The translations under genes and the position numbers were made by a program. Below the pieces are notes generated by a model, which had not been told where the DNA came from, ran no database searches, and saw only the letters and a list, made by a program, of their open reading frames with translations. This document shows, piece after piece, positions 1 to 12,600 of a stretch of 64,000 nucleotides of DNA (its first letter is position 1; each line of letters begins with the position of its first letter). Source of the DNA: Sipunculus nudus (lineage: Eukaryota > Annelida > Sipuncula > Golfingiida > Sipunculidae); NCBI GenBank assembly GCA_026874595.1, contig CM049306.1:47990019-48054018 (forward strand), read 5' to 3'.

Positions 1-520
1 TATTCATTTCGCCTGTCAGCAAAGCATTTACCAGAAATAAAGGTACAGCATGGGCTTTATTCACTATAGCTATCTATAAAACTTGTATGGATAGTTTAAT
101 TTGTACTAGAAACCTGTGAACTACCATTGTTCATTTATATTTATGCATGTTTTAGGTTTTAAAGATGACCCAAGTTTAAACTATACTAGATAAAACATAT
201 ATCGTTTCCTAGCCACTGCTGAAGCAGATGAAGCAGTTAGTGAGTCACTTAGGCCTTATTTATGATAACAGTGATGAAAATGACTTAAATTTTTGCATTA
301 TTGCTTTACCAAAGAATTTGTGGAATTCGCCCATTAAATGTCCCAGTAATGAAGATTGCTTTTAAGTATTATCAGATTTAAAATGCCGAATTCTAATATT
401 GTGTGATATAGTTAATTATACTGAATAATCAGATGCTTACTGTACTTGGAAAATAACTTTGGATGTTATGATGATTATTTGTGATTGTAATATAACTAAG
501 ACATACTCTGGTGCTTGCAG
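1..520 (+). other. Intron upstream of the first visible plexin exon
   Basis: AT-rich sequence with no open frame matching a plexin domain that I could support. It ends in the exon 1 acceptor. The preceding plexin exons lie beyond the window edge. Confidence 0.7.
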
Positions 521-628
521 CCTGGGATGGCCGTTTACCAGTGCCAGCTCTGGGATAGATCACGTTCATTAGGAAGCACTGGAGCAGATAGAATTAACTC
601 AAATGAATTAGAATGTCAGTCAAACAAG
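521..628 (+). CDS. Plexin exon 1 (window numbering), ectodomain
   Basis: Acceptor gtgcttgcag before 521, donor AAG|gtgagc after 628; phase 0 to 0, residues 1-36. It contains VYQCQLWD and ends ELECQSNK, resembling the cysteine-containing stretch just before the last PSI domain of plexins. The incoming phase is inferred from the open frame and from the exact divisibility of the whole chain. Confidence 0.8.
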
Positions 629-3600
629 GTGAGCTGTCGTTGAATATTCATTTTTGAATGGTTAATGTAATTATCAGTGAACATAAACATGATGCATATT
701 GATTTTTGGTGCAATTTGTCATAGAAAGACAGGAGATAAATGGACAGATAGATTTAATATTTGTATTTATAAACAGAAAAATGTCATAAACCATTTAGCC
801 ATAAGCAAACCAGTTACCACATGCAGCATGTAATGTTAATTTGTAGGTTATATAAATTTAGATGTTCAATATAATGATTTCTTTTGTACAGGCATGTAAA
901 GGCGCACCCCTTGAATAAAAATTATTAATCAATCTTGTTTAATTTAATTAAATAAAAAATTGTTAATCAACTTGTTTTACTGCATGCCATGTTGAAAAAC
1001 AACTGAACATGATATTTCCTTTTCCCTGCAGTGGACGTTTAATGAGAATATCACTGAGAAAAGGTTGAGCTTGAAGGTCGTTTGGAATACTAACCATCAA
1101 GTGGATGATACACGCAGCACAGAAGGTTTGTATTCTTTTAGAATCAAACAAATTGTTACCTATTTCCATTATTTTAATAGAGGAGAACCAGGTAGGTTCT
1201 GTGTGTATTTAATATTCTGTAAACTTTTCTAAAATCAGAAAAAAATGCATTCAATAATGCACCAAATATAAATAAAAAAAATAACTGTGTTTGTTCCTGC
1301 TCCATAATAGGATACTTTTTTTATGCATATTATAATGTACTGAAATTCAACCTTGTGACATATCATCATTCAGAAGATGAGGATGAAAAAAATGTTCTCC
1401 GATCTTTTACAGTTGAACTGTACAAATGTGTGGTCAAGGGTCCAGACTGCAGCCAGTGCCTAAGCCTCGCCAACACACAACCACGATACAAGTGCAAGTA
1501 TTGTGGAGGTTCATGTCAGTATGAAGGGCAGTGTGGGGCTTCTGGTCAGAACATCCAGACATCTTGTCCAAAACACACAGTGGATAAGGTGAGTCTTTAG
1601 TGAATATTCATATCAGAAGTAAATATTTTCCCTCGCACTATTGAAAAATTTTATTTGATTTTCAAGGTTTGTCAGATTCTGATATAATTTTCAGGGTTTG
1701 TTTCATAATTATTTTTAAAGGCATTGCAGTTATAGATACAAGTTGAAAAATCAGTTAACAAATAATGATCTACAAAGCAGCATGGAATTTAACATTGTGG
1801 TGTGTGAATATGGTGGGGACAGAATAGGTACACCTCCTGTACCTTCAGTTTATCAATAAGAAAGTGAGATACAATTATTCCTGGCTTTATTAAGTTTATG
1901 TTGAAGAACATGCAATGATATTACACCATCTACATATTTATGTGAAAATGCATACTGGTCTTTCTTTAATATTGTTTGAAAGAGAGTAAAAAAATCTGAA
2001 GGAGGGTGTCATGTAACCATGCTTGAATAAATGTGAAATATAAAAAAACATGAAGGATTGTGACTTGTTTCCAGGTATATCCAACAAGTGCACCACGTGA
2101 GGGAGGGACATTGGTCACGATTGAAGGAAGGAATCTTGGCACTAAAGTAGGAGATGTTGAAAGCGTCACTGTGGCTGGCCAGCAGTGTGATGTTCAGGCC
2201 AACCTGTACTTGGTCTCCAGAAGGTAGTTGTTACCTTGCAGAAAAGTATAACAAAGTCATGAAATCAAAGGATTCACAAACCATATACACATGAAACTGA
2301 ATTTAATGTAAATTGAAAGGTGCAGAGATTTTCTAGATTTTATGTTTGGTATATTTAGATATTCACAAATATATATACACAGATATTACTGTCTGTGTAT
2401 TTATGTTAAAAAATGCAAGTTTTAAACTTTCAGAAATTCTATTTTAATTATCATATATTTAATTTCAGAATTGTGTGTCAGGTACCTACATCACGGCCTA
2501 CCATAGGTGCAGTCCAAGTTACCATCAGAGGTAACACAGTGGGGAACATAAATTTCATGTATAAAGTAAGTAATGATTACTAGGGACATCATTTACTTAA
2601 CGAAGAAAGTACAGTGGAACCCCACAATTACGACCACCCTGGGGACTGAGCAAAGTGGTCGTAATTTGGAGGCAGTCTTATTTGTGAAACTCTTACCTTG
2701 GTCGCATATAACACGCTGATTTTTAATGTGTATCAGTGTGTATCAATTGCATATCTTTAATGTGAATTATAACAAAATATTTTACTTAGCGGAGGACCCT
2801 TATTATGAATTTTTTTGTGTGAAATTGAAAAGAAAACAAAATTGTTTTATAATTTTATTCATGATAAAATTAATATACATGTACACATACGTAGTAACTG
2901 ATGATTAACATATAATTATACTAGAGGCAATACAAAGACAACCTACTGAATACATATTGAACATAATACGCGGCTGACATATATTTAGCCCTTCGCTTGA
3001 GTATATATTGCGTGCACTTGAGTTTAACCAATGCAAAACTGCTGACCCAGTTGGTGCTTACTGTGTCCTGCTGTTGCTGCCTTGATTAATGCCACTTTCT
3101 CCTTCAAGGAGAGCTCTTTCAGAGGCAAGGTCCCACAACAGCAAGCAATTTCAATGCAAACTGAACCAGTAGAGAAATGAACTGACAGCTATCTATCAGA
3201 TAAGGCAAGACAGTGTGTGGGATTTGCCCCAATTCAAGTTTTTTTTATACATTTTACTGACTGCTCAATTCTCAGTGTTAGTAAGGTATGAACACATTTA
3301 GGATTAACTAGGTCGTTAAACTGACCAATAAGGGTCGAACAATATGTGATGAGTTGAAATAAAAAGCTCTCACCCCCTCACTTAAGGTAACTGTAATACA
3401 GTTGATCACTGAGGGGCAGTTAGCATCATGAGCCCAAGACCCAAGGGCAGACCGGCTCATTAAGTAATCAGGCCGATGGTTACCCCCTTTGACCTATAAC
3501 TTATGCCTCGATGAGTCTCGGCGCAGACACAGAGACAGGAAGATATGGGGGACCAGATTAATAATCAGGTTGAGAAACCTTGTTACCCCCTTTGGTCTTT

Positions 3601-6600
3601 TGTTAAGGCGCCTGTGACAAGGCACAGCCATTGACTTGTGACAAATGTTGGTTCAGTGCGGTGGTCCCATTAGCGCTGGGGCCAGGAAATCTGGTGGTAA
3701 TTCTGAATTCAGGGGTGGTCGTAATTTTGAGTCATTTATAAACATAAATAAACTAACAAAAATTCGGGAACAAGCAAAGTGGTTGTAATTATGGAGTGGT
3801 GGCAATTGTGGGGTGATCGCAAGGCAGGGTTCCACTGTACTTAATTTGGAATTAACGTACTACACAAATTAAGTAGGTGCTCAATATGGACATAACCTAC
3901 TCTACCAAGTAAGAAGTCTTCACTTTGCAAGGTTGAGAATTCTCTTTTATATATGTAAATTAATAAAAATGTTGCATCATATACCTGAAAAATCAGTTAT
4001 AATACATAATCTCTGTGATTACTAGTTATAGACAAGGAATGTTATTACTACAGGTAGCTGTTGCAGCTCTGTTCAGTTACAGTACTTCAAAGCTTCATGT
4101 CATTTAGTGATGTCATATATATATATATATGAATTTATATTTTATGCTTGTGAAATTTTATTTGAAATACAATAAATTGTTTGTTGCAGGATCCACAGAT
4201 CTTGTTTATTCATCCCACCAAAGGCCCCATCTCTGGTGGTACATTAATCAATGTGAATGGCACTGGGTTAAACACTGGTTCTATTCAGAAGATGAAGGCT
4301 TATGTTGGAGATGTCAGATGTGATGTCATAGCAAACACGTAGGTTAATTTAACTAATCCATTAAAAAGCCTGAATATTTCAGCTATTTGTAACAGACATT
4401 ATGACAATTTGAAGTGTATCAAACATGCTCCTTTGGAGTCAATTGTGTGAAACAAAAAACATATCTTGCATTGTTTATGCTGTCATTATATTTATCATGT
4501 CAGATCTATATTATAATGATGGCTTTCAGCCATACCATGTGCCATATACTTTTAAATATTTCCTTTATATGAATAAATGACAACTACATAATATTTATAT
4601 AATATATTTTGTTTCCACACTTAATTGCCAATACAAGCATTTAAATCTTCACGTTTAATTTTTAATATATTTTATGAAGTTTCTAACTTTTATGATTCGG
4701 TTCACTTTTGGAAGTTCATAGCTAATTTATCTTTCAGAGTCAGTGATGAAGCTCTCCAGTGCAGGACGAGAAATGTTTCAGCTGCTGTAACAAAGGGTAT
4801 TTTCATCATTGAATTTGATGGAAAGGATGCTCGAAGGACTCTTGATCAAGTCTTCAGTTTCACAGACGATCCTCGTGTAACAGAGATCAGACCTCTCAAG
4901 TTCTTTAAAGGGTAAGTTGGCCCAGGTGAAATCAAATAATATTTATGGATATTTCAGAAATACAACTTGGGAGACTTGCTGAGTAAGACAGGGCTGTGAT
5001 CAGTGGGTGCTGTATTTAGTTCTTGTCTTAGTATCAAAAGGATATATATTTGAAATTTAATGTATATTTTATATTTTTGTCTCACAGCATGTATTTATTC
5101 AAATCTGCAAATAATTTGTTGTTTATAAGAGATTTAAGTTCACAAGTTATGTGTTTTCACAAGAAATTTTTTATGCCCCCGCCACAAAGTGGCCGGGGCA
5201 TATAGTTTTACCCATGTCCGTCATTCCATCCTTCCGCACCCTTCAGTAATTCCGAAATTAAACAGTTGAACGGACTTTTTTTCGCAATGCCTGCAGATAT
5301 TGGCCTGATTTTGATGTGTGGGCAGATAATGACCAGTTGCAGATCAAGTTCACGTTTCGTCCTGGTTGACCTACTTTTGACTGTTTTACGGCTTCTAAAC
5401 TTAGAAAATTTCATGAAAAATATAAATTTTCATGACAAATACACATGTACGGACTTATTTTTGCAATGCCTGCAGATATTAGCCCGATTTTTTATGTGTG
5501 GGCAGATATTGACCAGTTACAGATTGAGTTTGTGTTTCATCCCGGTTGACCTATTTTGACTGTTTTACGGCTCCCAAACATAGAAAATATCATAAAACAT
5601 ATAAATTTTCATGGCAAGTGCACATGTACAGACTTTTTTCGCAATGCCTACAGATATTGGCCTGATTTTTGGTGTGTGGGCAGATAATGACCAGTTACAG
5701 ATCGAGTTCTTGTTTTGTCCCAGTTGACCTACTTTTGACCATTTGACTGCTCCTGAACATAGAAAGTACAGAAAAATAGAAATTTTCATAACAAATGCAT
5801 ATGTACAGACTTTTTTTCCGCAATGCCTGCAGAAACCACCCTGATTTTTTATGTGTGGGCAGATAATGACCAGTTAAAGATCGAGTTCGCGTTTCCTCCC
5901 GGTTGACCTACTTTTGATTGTTTTACGGCTCCTTAACATAGAATATTTCATGAAAAATATAAATTTCCATGAAAAATGTACATGTACAGCTGTTTTTAGG
6001 CCTCAGCTCAGAGGCTCATGATGGGCTATTGTCATCACCCAAGCTGTCCGTCCGTCTGTCTGTCCGTCCGGCAACCGTTGTGTGGATTTTCACAAAACTT
6101 ACTATGATCATTGGGACTGATGGTCTGTACGTGCTGCACAGTTTTGGTGGCACCACCTGCAGTTTCTGATTTTTTAATCAATTTTTATCGGATTTTTCAA
6201 TTTTGGCCTTGTGAGCGGGATATCTCTATAAGGATTCACTGTTGGAATTTTATTTCATCTGTGAAGATGTATATCAACAAAATCTTGGTCAAGTGCAAGG
6301 ATGGGTGACCTTGACCTATTTTTCTTTGTTTTAGAGCTGATTATACAAAAACACTCAGAAGCTTATATCTCAGGAACCATATGGTGGATTGTTATGAAAC
6401 ATGGTACATACTTCTAAAATTTAAATTTATAACTGATTATCAGCTTTTGGTAATATTCTAGTTCCACAGAAGCAATGCTTACAGATACTGGCCTAATGTT
6501 TGGTCTGTTGGCGCATAATGACCACTTACAGATCGAGTTCATGTTTTATCTCAGTGGACCTATTTTTGACCATATGACAGATCCTGAACATAGAAAATTT

Positions 6601-9600
6601 CATGAAAGACAGAAATTTTTATGAAAAATGCACATGTATGGACTTTTTTTCACAGTGCCTGCAGATACTAGCCTGATTTTTGGTGTGTTGCTTGATAATG
6701 ACCCGTTACAGATTGAGTTTGCATTTTGCCCTTGTTGACCTACTTTTGACCATATGACACCTCCTGAACTTAAAAAATTTTACAAAATTTAACAAATGTT
6801 TCTAATTTGCCCCAGGAGGGGGCATTCGTGTCATTCCGACACATCTAGTTTCTTTTTTGACTGATAAAATATATTGAAATGTAGTAACAGATGCATTTTA
6901 ACAGATTTTATGTATTCGTACATGAGTAAAATATTTCAAAATTGGGTCAATGTTTCTGCTTGTACTTTCAGTTCATCCTTACAATTTGTTCTTTCTAATT
7001 TTAGGGGTGGTAGAATGATCACTATAACTGGCAGTCAGTTAGATACAGTGGAGCAGCCAAAGATCTTTTTCTTTAAAGGTGACAAAGAGACAGACAGAGA
7101 GGTGAGCATAGTCATAGTACCATATGAGAAAAATACAGTTTTTGTTGAAATTTGATTGATCATAACACACATGGCAAAAACACCTTTTAAAACTTCCTTT
7201 TAAAATCATAATTATAAGTAAATGAGTGAATTAAAATGAATGTATATAAGGAGTTAATTATCCTATGGTTTGGTAAAACGGAGGAAATGCTGTTTATAAT
7301 GAGTTCGTATTGAAGAAGTTGAAAAATAATATCAATTGTGCCAAATGAGTTGACTTATAGTATGCTAACATGTTCAAGTGATTGTGAAGTAATTAAAAAA
7401 CCTTGAAGTTTGTTTAATTAAATATGTAACCTGTTATATAAACTCAGTTTATTGTCTGTCTAATTAAAAATATATTTAGCGTTCATTTATATTTCACTTG
7501 TCAGATATGTGCCATCAAAAGCAGTACCGAGCTACACTGCCCTTCTCCCAAAGTGCCGGTAACAAATCGCCAGAAGAGACAGACTGAACCAAAATGGCAG
7601 GTGGCTCTTGAGATGGACAACGTAAAGGCTCTGAGAGACCTTGCTGGGAACGGTGTTGATGCCAACATTGAAGTTTATAGTGACCCATACTTTCCTCCCT
7701 TTCAAGAAGGGAAGAAGATTTATAGAGGCCACAGAGACAAAGAGAAATTAATCATCGATGTGAGTTACAAACTTAAACTTGTGCTTGAGTATTGCAAAGG
7801 CTCCATTGTTCTCCTTTCCTTTGTCCATTATTTGTTAACCAAACTAGCCATTATTTTGGGTTATTAATGCATGAAATAAATAAAACCCTTGGTTTTTAGT
7901 AAGCTGGGTGAACAGTTATATTTTCTCTGAGGAGCAAATATAACTTATCAGAATACACCTTTTCAGTCCCATCCTTATCACAGTTTGCATATTGAAATAT
8001 TTCCTTTACATCTGTATGGCTTATGCTTAATTCTGCGAAATGGTCCGTGTAAAATATACAACACAGTGTAAAAAAGTGGCAACATAATATAAGAATAATA
8101 ATCAGACATAAAATTCTCCTAAATTAATTTATTTTATTTTCTCCACAGGGGGAAAATTTAAACTTGGCAGCAAGTAAGGAAGATTACACTGTTACCATAG
8201 GACAGGAGTTGTGCAATGTGACTGAAGTTTCCCCTTCTGCTATCCTGTGTGCCCCTCCAAAAGTGCAGCCTGAAGGAGCCACAAGCAAAGAACTGCCTCA
8301 GGTTAAGGTGAGTGTCTAGTAAATCCATATAGACAGCAGATGCTACCTTTAAATCCACAAAAGAAAGCAAGCAAGCTAAGAACTTCCTCAAGCTAAGGTG
8401 AGTATCTGGGAAATCTATATAGACAGCAGATACAACCTTTAAACCTACAAAAGAAAGCAAGGAAGCTAAGAACTGCCCCAAAATAAGGTGAGTATCTAGC
8501 AAATCCATTTTGACAGCATATAGTACCTTTAAACCTAAATAAGAAAGCAAGCTACGAACTGCCTCAATTTAAGGTGATTATCTAGGAAATCCATATAGAC
8601 AGCAGATACAACCATTAAACCTACAAAAGAAAGCAAGCTAAGAACTGCCCCAAGTTAAGATGAGTAATTTCTTTTTCTCAGTGCATCAGGGACAGGGCTT
8701 GAAAAGTCCGGGTGTGTCTTTTAATAGACATGCAGATTACAATTGAGTTTTTGTGGTATATAAAGAATCCATGTAGACAGTAGATACACCCTTTAAAGCC
8801 ATAAAACGAAAGAAAGAAAAGAACTTCTTTAAGTTAAGATGAGTATTTAACAAATTTGTTCAGACAGATGCACCCACATTCACCTACAAATATAGCATGT
8901 GGGACCTCCAGCAAAGAACTGCCTCAAGTTAAGGTGAGTATCTGACAGGTTCAAATGTGCAGCAGATACACCCATTTACACCTAGAAAAGAAAGAAGGCA
9001 GGAGCTGAGCAAAAAACTACCTTCACAAATTGAAAAAAAGATGATAATTAAGTCATCAAAAGCAGTAACATTAAGGAGCCATTGTTAGCATTGCAAAGAT
9101 AGGAAGGAACCATGGTCAGCACACAGGTTACCTCAGAAGAAGATAATGTAAGTCTGCTGATGGTTCAAGGAGAAAATGACTTTTTTTAGAAGTGATGGTT
9201 AGTATATGCAAGTTGTAGAATTTTGTATAAACTTTTTAACTTTATATCTTTCCTCCTTTAGGACTTTGCCAACATATTCTGTGTGTATAATATATAATAA
9301 CTACTGATCCACAGTACAGATTTTAATATTTTATCAGTAAAGGTTCACATCGATTGTGACAACATAATAAACAAAAATCATAACTCCTAAGCCAGAGGTT
9401 GCTTTTTAAATGAGAATAATCGTTTATATATATAACTTAAATTGGATGTCACTGAATCAGACATATACTGTTTATCATTATTAAATGCTCTGTTTGGTTC
9501 ATTAATGGTTTGCTTCATTGTGTTTACCTGCAGGTGCTGGTAGGTTATTTAAAGTTTGAACTTGGAGGTCTGAAATACGAGGAACCTGGCAATATCCTGC

Positions 9601-12600
9601 CTCCAGAGGGAATCATTGGTATTGGTGTAGGAGGGGGGATCCTGGTTGTCATGGTGATCATAATTCTTGTGGTTTTAAAGAGACGAGCTAATAAGGCAGA
9701 ACGTGAATACAAGAAGATCCAGAAACAACTGGATGAACTTGAGAGCAGTGTGCGACAGGAGTGCAAACAGGGTAAATTTACATACAAGATTACTGATAAG
9801 ATGAAGATTAGGTGACATAACACCACTTAGAGGAGTTATTTCACTTAAAGAAAGAACCTGTTAAAATGCTCCAGTTGCAGCTTGTGGACATCATTAGCCA
9901 CAGAGAACATTGGATTTATCAAATATTGCATCTCTATCTCTTTTTTTTTATACTTCTTCTCATTATATTAAGGGATTAATTTTATAAACTCTTTTAGTTA
10001 ATAACTAAGTCATGTTGGCCTAGAAGGAGAAGGTAAAGCCAAGTATCTCTCTGACACTCTCCACTTTGTCTAGCTTTACATTTTCATAATAATAATGATG
10101 AAGGAAATGTTTCATTTAAATTCTTAAACTTTGTTATAACATTTTGTATTTTTTTAACACCAACTGATGTTTTCAGGTCAATGATTACATGATATTACAG
10201 GAAAAAAGATAACTGATAGATATGTCAGTATCTTTTCAGAAGATGAGACATTTCATTGTTCTAAAGAGAGGATGTTCATATTTTTTACAGCTTTCGCTGA
10301 GCTGCAGACAGACATGACTGATTTAACGAGTGACTTGACCTCCATGGGTATCCCATTCTGGGATTACACTACATACACCTTTAAGGTCTTGTTTCCATCA
10401 CTCCAAGACCATCCAGTCCTTCATCCAGACCAGCAGGTCAGTATCCATCCTGTTGTAACTGTAAAATCTCCTTATTACATTATTTAGGCAAACTCTTTTG
10501 AAGATATTTGTGTCATATTGCTTAGTGTATGTCAAAGAACATAAGTATTGTCATTAAGGTCAATTCATTTTACAAGGTACAAATAGGAATGATATTATAT
10601 TTCCATAGAAATTTGGCAATAATCTGGTGATTAGATTTTAAGTTAACAAGGGAAGTTGTAGATTTATTGATTATAAAGGTCAAAAGAAAAAAATAAATGG
10701 ATGATATTGGCAGACAAGTATGTGAAATATATAATTTTTTTTGGTTTAGAATGAAAATGTTGAGGTCTGTTTTTATGTGTACCTTTGATATGATATCTGT
10801 TAATAAGTTATTTCTCATTATAACAAAATGCTAAAACTCATCAAATAAGGGAAGCTCTATATTTTATCTATTATAAAGGGCAGAGTGATGAAAAAAAATG
10901 TTATGATATTAGTAGCTAGACAAGTAGATATTACACAGGTATATAAAATATTTGGCATAGAATGAAAATGATGAAGACTGTCTTTATTTATGTGTTCCTT
11001 TGGTGTGATACCTGTTCATAATTACATCTCATTATAACAGAATGCTAAGAGTCAGTATGGCAGTATGGATCCAGGGGTAGCCCAATTTAGCCAGCTTCTT
11101 AACAGCAAGCAGTTCCTGCTGATCTTTATCAGAACACTAGAAGCACGTAAAGAGTTCAGCATCAGAGACAGGTATGTGGGAGCCACAAGTATAAATTTTC
11201 CTTACTAGCAATAAAGTTTGACACATGTGCCTCTTTGAGGAGTAAAGATCATTATTTGATGTTAAAAAATGACCATAAAAAATGTTAACCCAACATGATG
11301 AATCTTGTAGTTAACAGTTTTTAAAATTGCAGTCCCAAGTTCAGTGTAATAAATGTTGGATGTCATAAGGTATAATTATTTTAACCATCTTGAGGGTTCC
11401 CATTGACTCCTATATGTTTCCTAAATTTTCCATTAAACAATTTCCTCCTATAAATTTCCATATATTCAAACATTTACACAGTAAAGACTGCACAATAATG
11501 TTTCCAAAATAATTGTTATTAGTCAACTGTCTTAAGGAGGGAGGACTTCTAATATGGTCCGGGTTTAGCTGCCTGTCAATCCTTCCATCCTGCCCCATCA
11601 CTAATGCCACACTTTCCAAGTTAAACATATAACCTGGGGACTGTGCCTCTAGGTCCTTGTTACTGTATAATTAATTTTATATAAACCCATTATTATTGAA
11701 ATCATGCAGCTCTTTTCTAGAACTGTGCAAGTAAATGATGCAATTATAAAAGTGCAACCATCTTAACCAATCAAATAGACAGAAGATGCTTGGAGGATAG
11801 ATTTTCATTTTATTTTGTTGTTCATGAACCATGATTGTGCATTGAAAATTTCAATATTTTCTCATATATATTTAGTTTAAAATTCCTATATAAACTCCTA
11901 AATGTTAGTCTTAAGTGCTTCTACAAAATTACTATATTTCTTCAAGTGCCTGGTGGGAGCACTGCATCTTATATATAGAATCTAACATAATCAGAAAATT
12001 TAAATACCACTACATAGCTAGGCCTGTTGGTATACAGGTGCTCCCCTATCAGTGTTTTAAAAGGAACATCAAAGAAATATTTTATTGATTATTTGATGGC
12101 AGTGATTGTGTTCTTCACAAATAGAAGCACACTGTATGGTCATAATTATCTTACTTTCAGATCTGTGGTTGCCTCGCTGCTCATGATTGTACTACAGGAC
12201 AAATTAGAATATGCCACAGAGTAAGTATTTTACAAACATATCCTGCAAGGGACCAGCACAGATAAAGGACAGACAGTTTTTAGCTACAAAGCTTTAAACC
12301 TTGCATTATATATCCATGGGAAATGTGCTTTTTACATCAATAATGTTTAATTAAGTCAGTAAACAATCATAATTTTATCAGATTTTCATTTTTTTTTCAT
12401 ATAATTTTTATGGTTTTCATTGTTGGCTATCATTTTTCATAAGATTTTTATGGTTTTCATAGTTAGCTATCATTCTCATAAGATCTTTATGGTTTCATAG
12501 TTAGCTATCATTTTTTCAGTATATAGGTTTGTTTTGTAGGTTTACTGGTCCTGGACTGATCCAAGATTTATTTATCTGTGGTTTATTTTTCAGAATTTTA

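Noticed and set aside
8158-8550. 130-codon minus-strand open frame with repeated phrases
   Set aside because: It lies antisense to plexin exon 10 and the tandem donor repeats; its internal repetition comes from those DNA repeats.
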